Positions 8,559-17,505 of a stretch of 64,000 bases of DNA are shown piece by piece. Position 1 is the first letter of the stretch. Every line of letters starts with the position of its first letter. Source of the DNA: Pseudooceanicola marinus (GTDB lineage Bacteria; Pseudomonadota; Alphaproteobacteria; Rhodobacterales; Rhodobacteraceae); assembly GCF_002786295.1 (NCBI RefSeq), contig NZ_PGTC01000011.1, positions 1 through 64,000 of the forward strand, read 5' to 3'. Under the pieces are notes generated by a model. It saw nothing but the letters and a program-made list of their open reading frames with translations. It ran no database searches and had not been told where the DNA came from. The translations under genes and the position numbers were made by a program.

Positions 8559-8581
8559 TCAAGAATGAATAGAGAGCGATT
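8545..8581. promoter_or_regulatory. Nested inverted repeats at the LysR start (candidate operator)
   Basis: Two inverted repeats share almost the same centre: AATCGCTC (8545-8552) with GAGCGATT (8574-8581), and inside it ATTCA (8557-8561) with TGAAT (8566-8570). The outer arms flank and the inner arms overlap the LysR initiation codon (8556-8558). This is a good candidate for autoregulatory binding by the LysR protein. Confidence 0.5.
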
Positions 8582-8666
8582 GATTTCAGTCAATTCCCAT
8601 TCGCCCTGCGGAGGCGCAGGATCGCGTCAGACCCGCCACTTTCCCCTTACACGACAGGAGCGCCCC

Positions 8667-9533
8667 ATGCCCGGCAAGGTCCTCATCCTCGGTTCTCACG
8701 GCCGTTTCGGCCATCACGCGGCCCAGGCCTTCGGCACAGCTGGCTGGCAGGTCACAACCTTTGACCGCCGTCATGACGACCTGGCAACGGCGGTGCAGGG
8801 ACGGGACGTGATCGTCATGGCGGCCAACCCCGGCGGGTATCAGCACTGGGCGCGAGACCTGCTGCCGGTGCATCGCGCGGTGATCGCCGCCGCGCGCGGC
8901 AGCGGCACCACGATCCTGCTGCCCGGCAACGTCTATGTCTTCGGCCCCGAGGCCCCCTTCGGCTGGGACGCGGACACGCCGCATCTGGCGACCAACCCAC
9001 TGGGCCGGCTGCGTCAGCAGATGGAAGACGACTATCGTGCCTCCGGCTTGCAGGTGATCGTGCTGCGCTGTGGCGATTTCCTCGACACGCGGCCCTCCGG
9101 CAACTGGTTCGATGCCCATATCGCCAAGGGCGCCCACCGAGGGCGTTTCGCCTATCCCGGCCCATTGGACCGACCCCATGCCTGGGCCTATCTGCCTGAT
9201 GCCGCCCAGGCCGCCGTGGCCCTGGCCGAACAGCGCGGCAGGCTGGAGCAGTGGGAAGACGTGCCCTTCCCCGGCTACACGCTCACCGGGGCCGAACTGG
9301 CCGCTGCGACCGGCCGGGCCCTTGGGCGCGACGTCCCCGCGGGCCGCATGGCCTGGTGGCCGCTGGCGCCGCTCCGCCCCGTGGTCCCCGCCCTGCGCGG
9401 CATCTTCGAGATGCGCTATCTCTGGTCCCTGCCGCACCGGCTGGAGGGCGCCAAGCTGCAGCGCCTGCTGCCGGAGGTCGCCGATACCCCGGTCGAGACG
9501 GCCATCGCGGCGGGGCTGGCCCATCACGGCTGA
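8667..9533 (+). CDS. NAD(P)-binding epimerase/NmrA-like protein
   Basis: Protein of 288 residues with an N-terminal Rossmann motif (ILGSHGRFGHHAAQAFG, about 6-22) and an extended-SDR-like fold region (LLPGNVYVFGP, LRCGDFLDTR). The canonical YxxxK pair is not evident, so it may be an atypical epimerase or an NmrA-like redox sensor rather than an active dehydrogenase. The ATG at 8667 follows ACAGGAG; upstream in-frame codons overlap the LysR control region. It is divergent from, and probably controlled by, the adjacent LysR gene. Substrate unknown. Confidence 0.82.
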   Translation: MPGKVLILGSHGRFGHHAAQAFGTAGWQVTTFDRRHDDLATAVQGRDVIVMAANPGGYQHWARDLLPVHRAVIAAARGSGTTILLPGNVYVFGPEAPFGWDADTPHLATNPLGRLRQQMEDDYRASGLQVIVLRCGDFLDTRPSGNWFDAHIAKGAHRGRFAYPGPLDRPHAWAYLPDAAQAAVALAEQRGRLEQWEDVPFPGYTLTGAELAAATGRALGRDVPAGRMAWWPLAPLRPVVPALRGIFEMRYLWSLPHRLEGAKLQRLLPEVADTPVETAIAAGLAHHG

Positions 9534-9615
9534 CCGGCGAAGGCCAGCGCGACAAACACTTCGGCAAAGCCTGTACCCGATGATCCGCGCAGTTTGTGGA
9601 CGAAGGATCCCGGGG

Positions 9616-10078
9616 ATGAGTCACGTCATGCCCGCTCTGCTCGCGCGGATCGGTCTGGACCATGACGGGCAGAGTCTGCTGTCCGAGGTCGGCGCGGCAC
9701 TGTTGCCGCATATGGACGCGGCACTGGATGCGATGTTCCTCGACGCTGCGCACCTGCGCCAGGTGATGACCGGTCAGGTCACCCACGGCCAGCAGATCGC
9801 GGCGGAACCCTCCAGAACGCAGAGCGGTCCGACAGCCTGGTGCGCACCTTGGGCAGCGCCGGCAACGAGATCAGCGATCGGGAGAGAACAGATGACCTGC
9901 AACATCGAGACGGTCGGCGCCAGGATCAGGGCCACCGAGCCCCGAGACGGCGTGCGCGCGCTCCAGGGCACCGGCCCAGGCATCAAGCGGAAAGCGCGTC
10001 GCCTCCGCCGCCCGCAGGCATCGACCTACGGTGCGGTCCGATGGCCTTCGGTCTCGGCCCGCACCAAGGTGACACCTC
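9616..10078 (+). pseudogene. Decayed region resembling a protoglobin-domain sensor/MCP remnant
   Basis: From the ATG at 9616 the frame reads a helical segment of about 60 residues (IGLDHDGQSLL...ALDAMFLD) that resembles the start of protoglobin (globin-coupled sensor) domains. After about 9800 the similarity stops, and the next weakly suggestive piece (LGSAGNEISDRE, then NIETVGARIRATE, like MCP signalling helices) is in shifted frames. The open frame then runs through the opposite-strand gene with low-complexity Pro/Arg composition, so it is not credible as a full protein. I read this as a truncated, deleted remnant of a globin-coupled chemotaxis-type gene. The identification is tentative. 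Confidence 0.35.
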
Positions 10079-11264
10079 TCAGGCACAACCGCGGCGACCC
10101 GTCACCTTTGCGCCCCGCGAACGCCTGTTGCGCGCAGGGAACGGAGCGCCGGCTTTGCCCCACGTGGGCCGATCAGGCAGATCCACCTCCACCCAGATCA
10201 GCCGATGGCGGCTGGCCGCTGCCACCGCCTCCGCCATCGGCGCCCCGGCAATCGGCCAGAGGACCCCTGCATCCTGCAGGATCAGATCGGCAGAGGGCAG
10301 GACGTAGTCCACCCGCATGCGCCCCGGCCCCTCGGCGGGCCAGTCGACCGTCGTGTCCCCCTCCGTGAGATCCGGCGCGTCCCAGCGGGGGGCGGGATCC
10401 TGCAGTCGCGAATCCCCCAGCAGCGCTCGGATTGCCTCCCGCCGCCCCTCTCCCCGTTTCGGATCCAGGTTGGCCCCGCCGAGAATCACGAAGGGCGCAG
10501 GCAGGCCCCGGGGCCGATCGGCGGCTTCGGGTTCCACCGCGCCCAACGGGCGGCCCGGCGGCAGCGCGCCGTCCAGCAGGTGCCGCCAGAAGATCACCTC
10601 GTCATGGTTGCGCCGGCCGTTGCGATCTTCCGGCCCGTCGAAGACCGGCGTGGTGGCGCGGAAAAGACCGAGGTGGAGCACGCCCTGCGGCGTCTTCACC
10701 GGCAGCACCCAGTGCGCCATGGACGACAGGCGCTGCACCCCGTGGCCCGGGTCGTTCGCGGCGATCAGGCTCCCCGGCAGGTTCTGCCACAACAGCGCGG
10801 AATGATCGGCCCCGACCCCGATGGGCCAGCGCGACAACAGGGCCAGCCCCCCCTTCGCCAGTAAAGCGGCCATAGCCCTGCGCGTCGCGCGCCTCCCTCC
10901 GGCGACCGTTGCCGTCCATGTCCCGCCCGGTGGCCAGCCCGGCATTGGGCAGCGCGGTGAAGAGATGCGGATAGGGCGCAGGCAATGCGGCGTTCAGCGC
11001 CGCCAGGGTCCGCCCTTCGGCATCCGCGTCTATCCCCGCCAGAACGAGAATGTCGGGGGATATGGCGCTGACCACCTCCAGCACCGCGACGACCTGCGGG
11101 TCGGTCCCGCGCATGACGTCACGCAGCAGCAGGCCGGGGCCGTCGCGGGCCAGTTCCGTGTCGAAATAGGCCAGCCGCAGTGGTTCCGCGCGCGGCGCAG
11201 ATGACCAGACCAGGCAAAAAAACACGAGCAGAAGCGCAGGAGCGCGCCCGGCGAGTCGTCTCAG
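10079..11264 (-). pseudogene. Endonuclease/exonuclease/phosphatase family protein, frameshifted
   Basis: Two overlapping minus-strand frames together make one protein. The N-terminal part has a signal-peptide-like segment (ALLLVFFCLVWSSAPRA) and then ILVLAGIDADAEGRTL and YGRFTGEGG. The C-terminal part, in another frame, continues with GGLALLSRWPIG, a TTPVFDGPEDRNGRRNHDE segment, ANLDPKRGEGRR, MRVDYVLPSADL and SRHRLIWVEVDL, all typical of EEP-family proteins. The switch falls at a run of seven C (10847-10853); six would restore one frame of about 390 codons. The family metal/catalytic elements lie mostly after the shift, so the product as written is probably inactive. The start overlaps the stop of the upstream membrane-protein gene and no ATG/GTG start is obvious there. 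Confidence 0.75.
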
Positions 11265-12100
11265 ATCGCCAGAACGCCTTCGGCTTTGGCGGCGGCGTAG
11301 GTGCGGCGCCGCTTGGCCTCGATCATCGCCGCGATACGGGCCAGGGCCACGCCGCGCATAATCAGGTTTGCCGGTAGGAAGGCCCATGCCACCATCGTCC
11401 AGATCAGGGTCTGCGGCAGCGCCAGCGCGTGCAGATCCACCATCGGCATCAGGAAGCGCACCACCACCGGCGCCAAGAATGGCAGCAAGAACCCTAACAC
11501 GATGTTAACCACCGAATCCCGCTTCAGCCTGGCCAGGACGTCGCCGCCGCCGGTCGGGTCGAACAGCGGCAGGTTGATCCAGACGTTGAAGGCGCCGTAG
11601 CGGGCCGGCCAGCCATAGACCCGCACCAGGATGCCGAAGGCCACCAGCCCACAGAGCGAGGTCAGGTAGGCGATGCCGGCGGCAGCGCGGACATCCTGGA
11701 TGAAGGCGGCAGAGGAGCCTTCCGGCAGCGCCAGAATCACCAGCCGGACCGGCGAATAGGGGAAGTCGACCGCATTCACCAGAATCTGGCCCACGCGCTG
11801 CAACAGATCCGAGATGGGCGAATCCAGCGCCGGGCCGGACTGGTAGACCGCCAGCAGCAGGATCATGGCGAAGGCAGTGAAATAGCGCAGCCGGTTCACC
11901 GGCGGGGCAAAGCGGAACTCGATGATGGTCGGGAACTGGCTGAAATATTCGATGAAGGTGTAAAGGGCGCCCACCATGGCGACCAGCACGACGACCTGGG
12001 CCGCGTCGGCGGTGATGTCCGGCAACAGCAGCGAGGGCGTGGCGATTGCCAGCGCAATAAGGATGGCCCGCATCAGCGCGCCGGTGACTCGAACGATCAC
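11261..12100 (-). CDS. Conserved multi-pass membrane protein of unknown function
   Basis: Protein of 279 residues with about six hydrophobic helices (examples near the N-terminus: ILIALAIATPSLLL and VVVLVAMVGALYTFIEYF) and a basic C-terminal tail (RRRTYAAAKAEG). I recognise no functional domain. The GTG at 12100 is chosen because AAGGAAG lies 9-10 bases upstream; the longer open frame upstream is arginine-rich and unlike a membrane protein N-terminus. Its stop overlaps the beginning of the frameshifted exonuclease-family gene, so the two were probably one operon. Confidence 0.75.
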   Translation of the reverse strand: MIVRVTGALMRAILIALAIATPSLLLPDITADAAQVVVLVAMVGALYTFIEYFSQFPTIIEFRFAPPVNRLRYFTAFAMILLLAVYQSGPALDSPISDLLQRVGQILVNAVDFPYSPVRLVILALPEGSSAAFIQDVRAAAGIAYLTSLCGLVAFGILVRVYGWPARYGAFNVWINLPLFDPTGGGDVLARLKRDSVVNIVLGFLLPFLAPVVVRFLMPMVDLHALALPQTLIWTMVAWAFLPANLIMRGVALARIAAMIEAKRRRTYAAAKAEGVLAI

Positions 12101-12405
12101 TGCTCGTCTTCCTTCAAACTGGCCCGGGCGTCTTTTGCGTTTGCCCGTGTTTCCACTTTGATGCCGCTGCATGGCGGACTGCCTCATTCTTGCCACGATT
12201 TAGACACCCCTTCGCCGCAAGGCTCAAGAGCTGGCTTCAGAAGACACGGATATTGCGGCGAAATGCGGGCCAAACTGGTGCGATCTTGCATCATTTGCCC
12301 CGCAACCATCGGTTGCAGCCCCGCGGGGCGCCTCAATGCGCGTTCAGAATGCAGCTGCGTGGCGCCCCCTGCCTCCCTGGCGCCTATGCCCCCGGCGGCG
12401 GGGCT
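12101..12405. other. Intergenic stretch without recognised gene
   Basis: This 305-base gap contains the ribosome-binding site of the leftward membrane-protein gene at its left end. Otherwise I see no coding frame with plausible composition, no RNA gene and no strong terminator. A promoter for the leftward gene must lie here, but no clear -35/-10 pair stands out. Confidence 0.5.
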
Positions 12406-12924
12406 TCAATCGCCGCGCTGACGGGAGATCAGCCCGAAGGCGACCAGGGCCGCCCCTTCGGCCAGCAACTGAATCCCGAGGAGAACCCCCAGGAAGGTGG
12501 TCGCCGCGGCGCCCACGTCGAACAGCACCATCAGGCCGATGGCCAGCGAGGCGACGCCCGACAGAAGCACCAGCGAGAAGAAGGGAGCGCCGCGCAGCGA
12601 CGCCGCCATGGCCAGCCGCACGAAGCCCATCAGGAAGAAGATCGCCCCCAGCAGGATCGTCAGCGACAACGTGCCCGCCAGCGGATTTGCCAGCAGCCAG
12701 ACCGCGGCCACGATGGTCAGCAGGGCCACCAGCCCGTTGCGCCGCCGCCCCTGGTGCGGGCCGGCCTTGAACTCGACCCAGGCCTGGGCGACGCCGGAAA
12801 TCATGAAGACGATGCCCACCAGGGAGGTGACGGCCAGCGAGGCAGCGAAGGGATTGGCCAGAGCCAGGGCCCCCATCACCAGAAGGGCGACACCGATCAG
12901 GACAAAGGCGGTGGAAAGTCTCAT
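12406..12924 (-). CDS. HdeD/DUF308 family membrane protein
   Basis: Protein of 172 residues made of three helical hairpins (about six transmembrane segments) with the repeated pattern seen in HdeD/DUF308 proteins: an NPFAAS motif after the first helix and NPLAGTLSLTILLGAIFFL in the second repeat. In enterobacteria HdeD is linked to acid resistance at high cell density; in alphaproteobacteria the role is undefined. It stands alone downstream of leuD, from which a strong terminator separates it. Confidence 0.85.
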   Translation of the reverse strand: MRLSTAFVLIGVALLVMGALALANPFAASLAVTSLVGIVFMISGVAQAWVEFKAGPHQGRRRNGLVALLTIVAAVWLLANPLAGTLSLTILLGAIFFLMGFVRLAMAASLRGAPFFSLVLLSGVASLAIGLMVLFDVGAAATTFLGVLLGIQLLAEGAALVAFGLISRQRGD

Positions 12925-13104
12925 GGCGCAGGTTCTCCTGGACTGCGGGGCGCATTGCCAATTGCGCGTTCGATTTCAGACGCATGCCGCGCCAACCTGC
13001 CCCGCTTCAGCGCGGCCAACAAGCCCGTTTTCGCGCCGCCCGGGTCCAGTCTGGCGCGCAGCCCCGGCGATCGCCCTCCCGGGCACCTGCGGTACTGAGC
13101 CATG

Positions 13105-13127
13105 AAAAAGGGGCCCGCAGGCCCCTT
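13105..13127 (-). terminator. Rho-independent terminator of leuCD
   Basis: Minus-strand 8-bp perfect stem (AAGGGGCC 13108-13115 with GGCCCCTT 13120-13127), TGCG loop, then TTTTTC. It lies about 20 bases after the leuD stop. Confidence 0.85.
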
Positions 13128-13149
13128 CTAACCGTCTGCGATGCCGGGA

Positions 13150-13755
13150 TCAGACCCAGGGACGGGCCTGTTCCATCTGGCTTTCAAAGCTGTCGATGGC
13201 CGGCGCCTTGGCCAGGGTCAGGCCGATGTCGTCCAGGCCTTCCAGCAGGCAATGCTTGCGGAAGGCGTCCACCTCGAAGGGGAAGACCTCTCCGTCGGAG
13301 GTGGTCACGGTCTGGGCTTCCAGGTCCACCTCCATCCGGGCGTTGGCGCCCTTCTCGGCGTCCTCCATCAGTACATCCACAACCTCTTGCGGCATGACGA
13401 TGGGCAGCATGCCGTTCTTGAAGCAGTTGTTGAAGAAGATGTCGGCGAAGGAGGTGGAGATCACCACCTTGATGCCGAAATCGGCCAGCGCCCAGGGGGC
13501 GTGTTCGCGCGACGACCCGCAGCCGAAGTTGTCCCCGGCGACGATGATCTGGCTTTCGCGGTAGGCGGGCTTGTTCAGAACGAAATCGGGGATCTCGTTG
13601 CCCTGATCGTCATAGCGCATCTCGGCGAAGGCATGCACGCCCAGACCCGAGCGCTTGATCGTCTTCAGGTACTGTTTGGGGATGATCATGTCGGTGTCGA
13701 TGTTCACCAGCGGCATGGGCGCCGCGATCCCCGAGACTTTCTCGAACTTTTCCAT
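13150..13755 (-). CDS. leuD: 3-isopropylmalate dehydratase small subunit
   Basis: Swivel-domain subunit of isopropylmalate isomerase, which interconverts 2- and 3-isopropylmalate in leucine synthesis together with LeuC. The 201 residues fit the family. Motifs seen: [14 protein letters not shown] near residue 20 and [17 protein letters not shown], the conserved substrate-recognition region. ATG 13755 begins MEKFEKVSG, a normal LeuD start; the further upstream in-frame codons fall in the short gap after leuC. It follows leuC by 53 bases and ends at a strong terminator. Confidence 0.97.
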   Translation of the reverse strand: MEKFEKVSGIAAPMPLVNIDTDMIIPKQYLKTIKRSGLGVHAFAEMRYDDQGNEIPDFVLNKPAYRESQIIVAGDNFGCGSSREHAPWALADFGIKVVISTSFADIFFNNCFKNGMLPIVMPQEVVDVLMEDAEKGANARMEVDLEAQTVTTSDGEVFPFEVDAFRKHCLLEGLDDIGLTLAKAPAIDSFESQMEQARPWV

Positions 13756-13808
13756 TTGGCTTTCCTTTGGCTGTCCGGTGGCGGAGGGGCCAGCCCTCCG
13801 CCCGGGGA

Positions 13809-15215
<1,407 letters not shown>

Positions 15216-15256
15216 GGGTCCTCTCCCTCGGTTTTCGTGGAAATTCGCAAAAGCGG

Positions 15257-15305
15257 AAAACGCGCGCGGTCGGCTGCCGCGGCCCGAAGGCCGGCAGCAC
15301 CGCGC
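15257..15305 (-). promoter_or_regulatory. Terminator-like hairpin in the leuC leader (candidate attenuator)
   Basis: On the minus strand, GCGCGGT-GCTGCC-GGCC closes over a TTCG tetraloop with GGCC-GC-GGCAGC-CG-ACCGCGC, followed by GCGTTTTCC. The hairpin (15264-15305) ends about 40 bases before the leuC ribosome-binding site and starts 7 bases after the stop of a 28-codon micro-ORF. The layout is that of a translation-coupled attenuator, although the T-tract is short. Confidence 0.45.
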
Positions 15306-15311
15306 CCGGCC

Positions 15312-15398
15312 TCATAGGTGGGCCTGGATCGTCAGCGTCGCACCGAAGAACCGCCAGGGCAGGCGGGCACGGTCGTCCATGTCGAAAATCTGCGTCAT
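15312..15398 (-). CDS. Putative leuC leader micro-ORF (28 aa)
   Basis: An ATG at 15398 opens a 28-codon frame, MTQIFDMDDRARL at its start and TLTIQAHL at its end. It holds three leucine codons, the last being CTA, a rare codon in this GC-rich genome, placed directly before the TGA. The ribosome-binding site is weak. It precedes the terminator-like hairpin in front of leuC. It could be a leader peptide sensing charged tRNA-Leu, but it lacks the usual run of leucine codons, so chance is a real alternative. Confidence 0.35.
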   Translation of the reverse strand: MTQIFDMDDRARLPWRFFGATLTIQAHL

Positions 15399-15516
15399 GA
15401 CGGCTCAAATACTCTTCGCGCCGCGTTTCATCAAGCCTGCGCTTCGCCCGCGCGTCCCGGTGCCCATCCGGAACCCTGCCGCCGCCCCGCCCGTTGTCCC
15501 GGCAAAGGAGGTTCCG

Positions 15517-16197
15517 ATGACCCAGACCATTACCCTGAAGGACAAGCGCCAGCTGACGCCCGATGTGCACGCCTATACCTTCACCCGCCCCGACGGCCTG
15601 ACGTTCACGCCCGGCCATGCGACCGAGATGACCCTCAACCGCGACGGCTGGAAGGAGGAAGGACGCCCCTTCACCTTCACCTCGCGCCCCGACGAGGACC
15701 ATCTGCAGTTCGTCATCAAGTCCTACCCCTCCCACAACGGAGTGACGGAACAGCTGGCCGACCTGGCCCCTGGCGAAACGGTGGACATCGCCGAGCCCTT
15801 CGGCGCGCTGGAGGACAAGGCCCCCGACGCCCCCGCCACCTTCCTCGCCGCCGGCGCCGGCCTGACGCCCTTCCTGGCGATCCTGCGCGAACGCGCGGCG
15901 CAGGGCACGCTACAGGGCTGCCAGCTGATCTTCACCAATTCCACCGAGGCGGACATCATCCTGCGCGGCGAACTGACGGCGATGGAGGGGCTGACCACCC
16001 ATTTCACCGTCACCGACGGCCCGGCCAAAACGGTGGAGAAGGCCAAGGTCGACCGCGCCTTCCTGGCCGACAAGATCCACGACTACAGCGGCCATTTCTA
16101 CATTTGCGGCCCGCAGGGATTCGTCGACGACATCCGCGATGCGCTGAACGCGCTCGGGGCGGATCCGGACCGCATCCACACCGAGGAAGGCTGGTGA
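15517..16197 (+). CDS. FAD-binding oxidoreductase (ferredoxin/flavodoxin-NADP+ reductase-like)
   Basis: Single-polypeptide reductase of 226 residues. An N-terminal FAD-binding beta-barrel contains the flavin motif RPFTFTSRP (about residues 48-56), and the C-terminal NAD(P)-binding domain begins with LAAGAGLTPFLAIL and ends with FYICGPQGFVDDIRDAL. No [2Fe-2S] domain is present. It would pass electrons between NAD(P)H and a separate acceptor such as a ferredoxin or flavodoxin. A strong AAAGGAGG ribosome-binding site precedes the ATG by 5 bases. It is divergent from leuC; partner and physiological role are not evident from the neighbours. Confidence 0.85.
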   Translation: MTQTITLKDKRQLTPDVHAYTFTRPDGLTFTPGHATEMTLNRDGWKEEGRPFTFTSRPDEDHLQFVIKSYPSHNGVTEQLADLAPGETVDIAEPFGALEDKAPDAPATFLAAGAGLTPFLAILRERAAQGTLQGCQLIFTNSTEADIILRGELTAMEGLTTHFTVTDGPAKTVEKAKVDRAFLADKIHDYSGHFYICGPQGFVDDIRDALNALGADPDRIHTEEGW

Positions 16198-16343
16198 AAC
16201 GCGCCTGCGGCACAGGGCGGGGTGGCGCATTTGCCGCCCTCCCGCCCATGTCATCCGGATTCATTGAAAACCCGCCCCCGCACTGTTACCTTTGGCATAT
16301 GCCCAGCACCGGGGCCGTGGTCGGTGCGCATCCAGGGAGGACG

Positions 16344-16400
16344 ATGTCCTGTCACTTGACGCAACGGCGGATCATTCCGCATCCTCGGGGGCCCAGATGA
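16344..16400 (+). CDS. Possible upstream micro-ORF coupled to rsfS (18 aa)
   Basis: An ATG directly after AGGGAGGACG opens an 18-codon frame (MSCHLTQRR...) whose TGA overlaps the rsfS start as ATGA. The arrangement is that of translational coupling. Its ribosome-binding site is better than that of rsfS itself. It may be a regulatory leader or simply a coincidence. Confidence 0.3.
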   Translation: MSCHLTQRRIIPHPRGPR

Positions 16401-16762
16401 TGGCAGCCTCGCAAGAGCTGAGTGTCCAAGACCAGCTCACCCTCATCCTGAAATCGCTGGAAGACGACAAGGCCGAGGAGATCGTGCAGATCGACCTGGC
16501 CGGAAAATCCTCCATCGGGGATTACATGGTCGTCTGCTCCGGGCGGTCGTCCCGCCAGGTCGGCGCGCTGGCCGAAAAGCTGGTCGAACGCCTGAAAGAG
16601 GCCACGGGCCGTACCGCCAAGGTCGAAGGCAAGGAAACCGGCGACTGGGTGCTGATCGACACGGGCGACGTGATCGTCCATGTCTTCCGTCCTGAGGTGC
16701 GCGAGTTCTACCAGATCGAGAAGATGTGGATGGAGCCGGGCCAGAAAACCCCGCTGTCCTGA
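16397..16762 (+). CDS. rsfS: Ribosome silencing factor
   Basis: RsfS/YbeB protein that binds ribosomal protein L14 on the 50S subunit and blocks subunit joining under starvation. About 121 residues from the ATG at 16397 (a second ATG follows at once). The family core is intact: LEDDKAEEIVQIDLAGKSSIGDYMVVCSGRSSRQV and DTGDVIVHVFRPEVREFYQIEKMW. An in-frame upstream extension of 35 codons exists but lacks family similarity. It is followed after 26 bases by rlmH, the usual alphaproteobacterial pair of ribosome-associated genes. Confidence 0.93.
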   Translation: MMAASQELSVQDQLTLILKSLEDDKAEEIVQIDLAGKSSIGDYMVVCSGRSSRQVGALAEKLVERLKEATGRTAKVEGKETGDWVLIDTGDVIVHVFRPEVREFYQIEKMWMEPGQKTPLS

Positions 16763-16788
16763 CCCGGACGGCTGCTGCCTGAGGCCCG

Positions 16789-17259
16789 ATGAAACTGCAT
16801 CTCTGCGCCATAGGCCGGCTCCGCAAGGGGCCGGAGAAGGCGCTGATCGACGATTATCTCGACCGCGCCGGCAAGACCGGCCGCGCGCTCGGGCTCGGGC
16901 CCTGTACGGTCAGCGAGGCCGAGGCGAAACGCGGCGGCGGCATGGCCGAGGAGGCCGATCTGTTGGCCCGCATGATCCCCGATGGCGCGAAGCTGGTCTG
17001 CCTCGATGAGCGCGGCAAGCTGCTGAGCTCGCCGCAACTGGCCGATCAGCTGGGCGCCTGGCGCGACGAAGGCATCCGAGACACGGCCTTCGTCATCGGC
17101 GGCGCCGACGGGATCGACCCGACCCTGCGCGCCCGCGCCGACCTGTCGATCTCCTTCGGCAAGATGGTCTGGCCGCACATGCTGGCACGCGTCATGCTCT
17201 CCGAACAGATCTACCGCGCCACCACCATCCTCGCCGGATCGCCCTACCACCGCGTCTGA
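16789..17259 (+). CDS. rlmH: 23S rRNA (pseudouridine1915-N3)-methyltransferase
   Basis: SPOUT-class methyltransferase of 156 residues that modifies pseudouridine 1915 in helix 69 of 23S rRNA on assembled ribosomes, using SAM. Diagnostic features are LVCLDERGKLLSSPQLAD, the SAM-knot region FVIGGADGIDPTLRARAD and the C-terminal SEQIYRATTILAGSPYHR. It sits directly after rsfS, and the two are probably co-transcribed. Confidence 0.97.
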   Translation: MKLHLCAIGRLRKGPEKALIDDYLDRAGKTGRALGLGPCTVSEAEAKRGGGMAEEADLLARMIPDGAKLVCLDERGKLLSSPQLADQLGAWRDEGIRDTAFVIGGADGIDPTLRARADLSISFGKMVWPHMLARVMLSEQIYRATTILAGSPYHRV

Positions 17260-17505
17260 CGCGCGGCTGCGACAGAGGCAACCGAGCCCGGCGCCGAGAG
17301 GGTCGCGCCTGTTGGCGGACTTTGCAGCCGGGGCGCGCGCCCTCCCCCTCTCCCTGCCGCGCCCCTTGCGACGGGGGGAGCGCCCCCTGCCCCCACATCA
17401 GGCAGCACCACGGCTGAACCCTGCCCGCCCCGGCAGCAGAGGTTTCCCCCCTGCCGCGAAGGGTCTAGAACGACAGCAGACTTGGGCCACGTTAGGAGAA
17501 TCCGC

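Noticed and set aside
9070-10368. A 432-codon plus-strand frame crossing the 3' end of the NAD(P)-binding gene and the exonuclease region
   Set aside because: It is out of frame with the real gene at its start and Pro/Arg-rich at its end; only the short internal piece from 9616 shows any family resemblance.
10079-11264. Programmed frameshifting as the explanation of the split exonuclease gene
   Set aside because: The site is a plain homopolymer without a downstream stimulatory structure that I could draw, and the family is not known to use frameshifting; error or decay is simpler.
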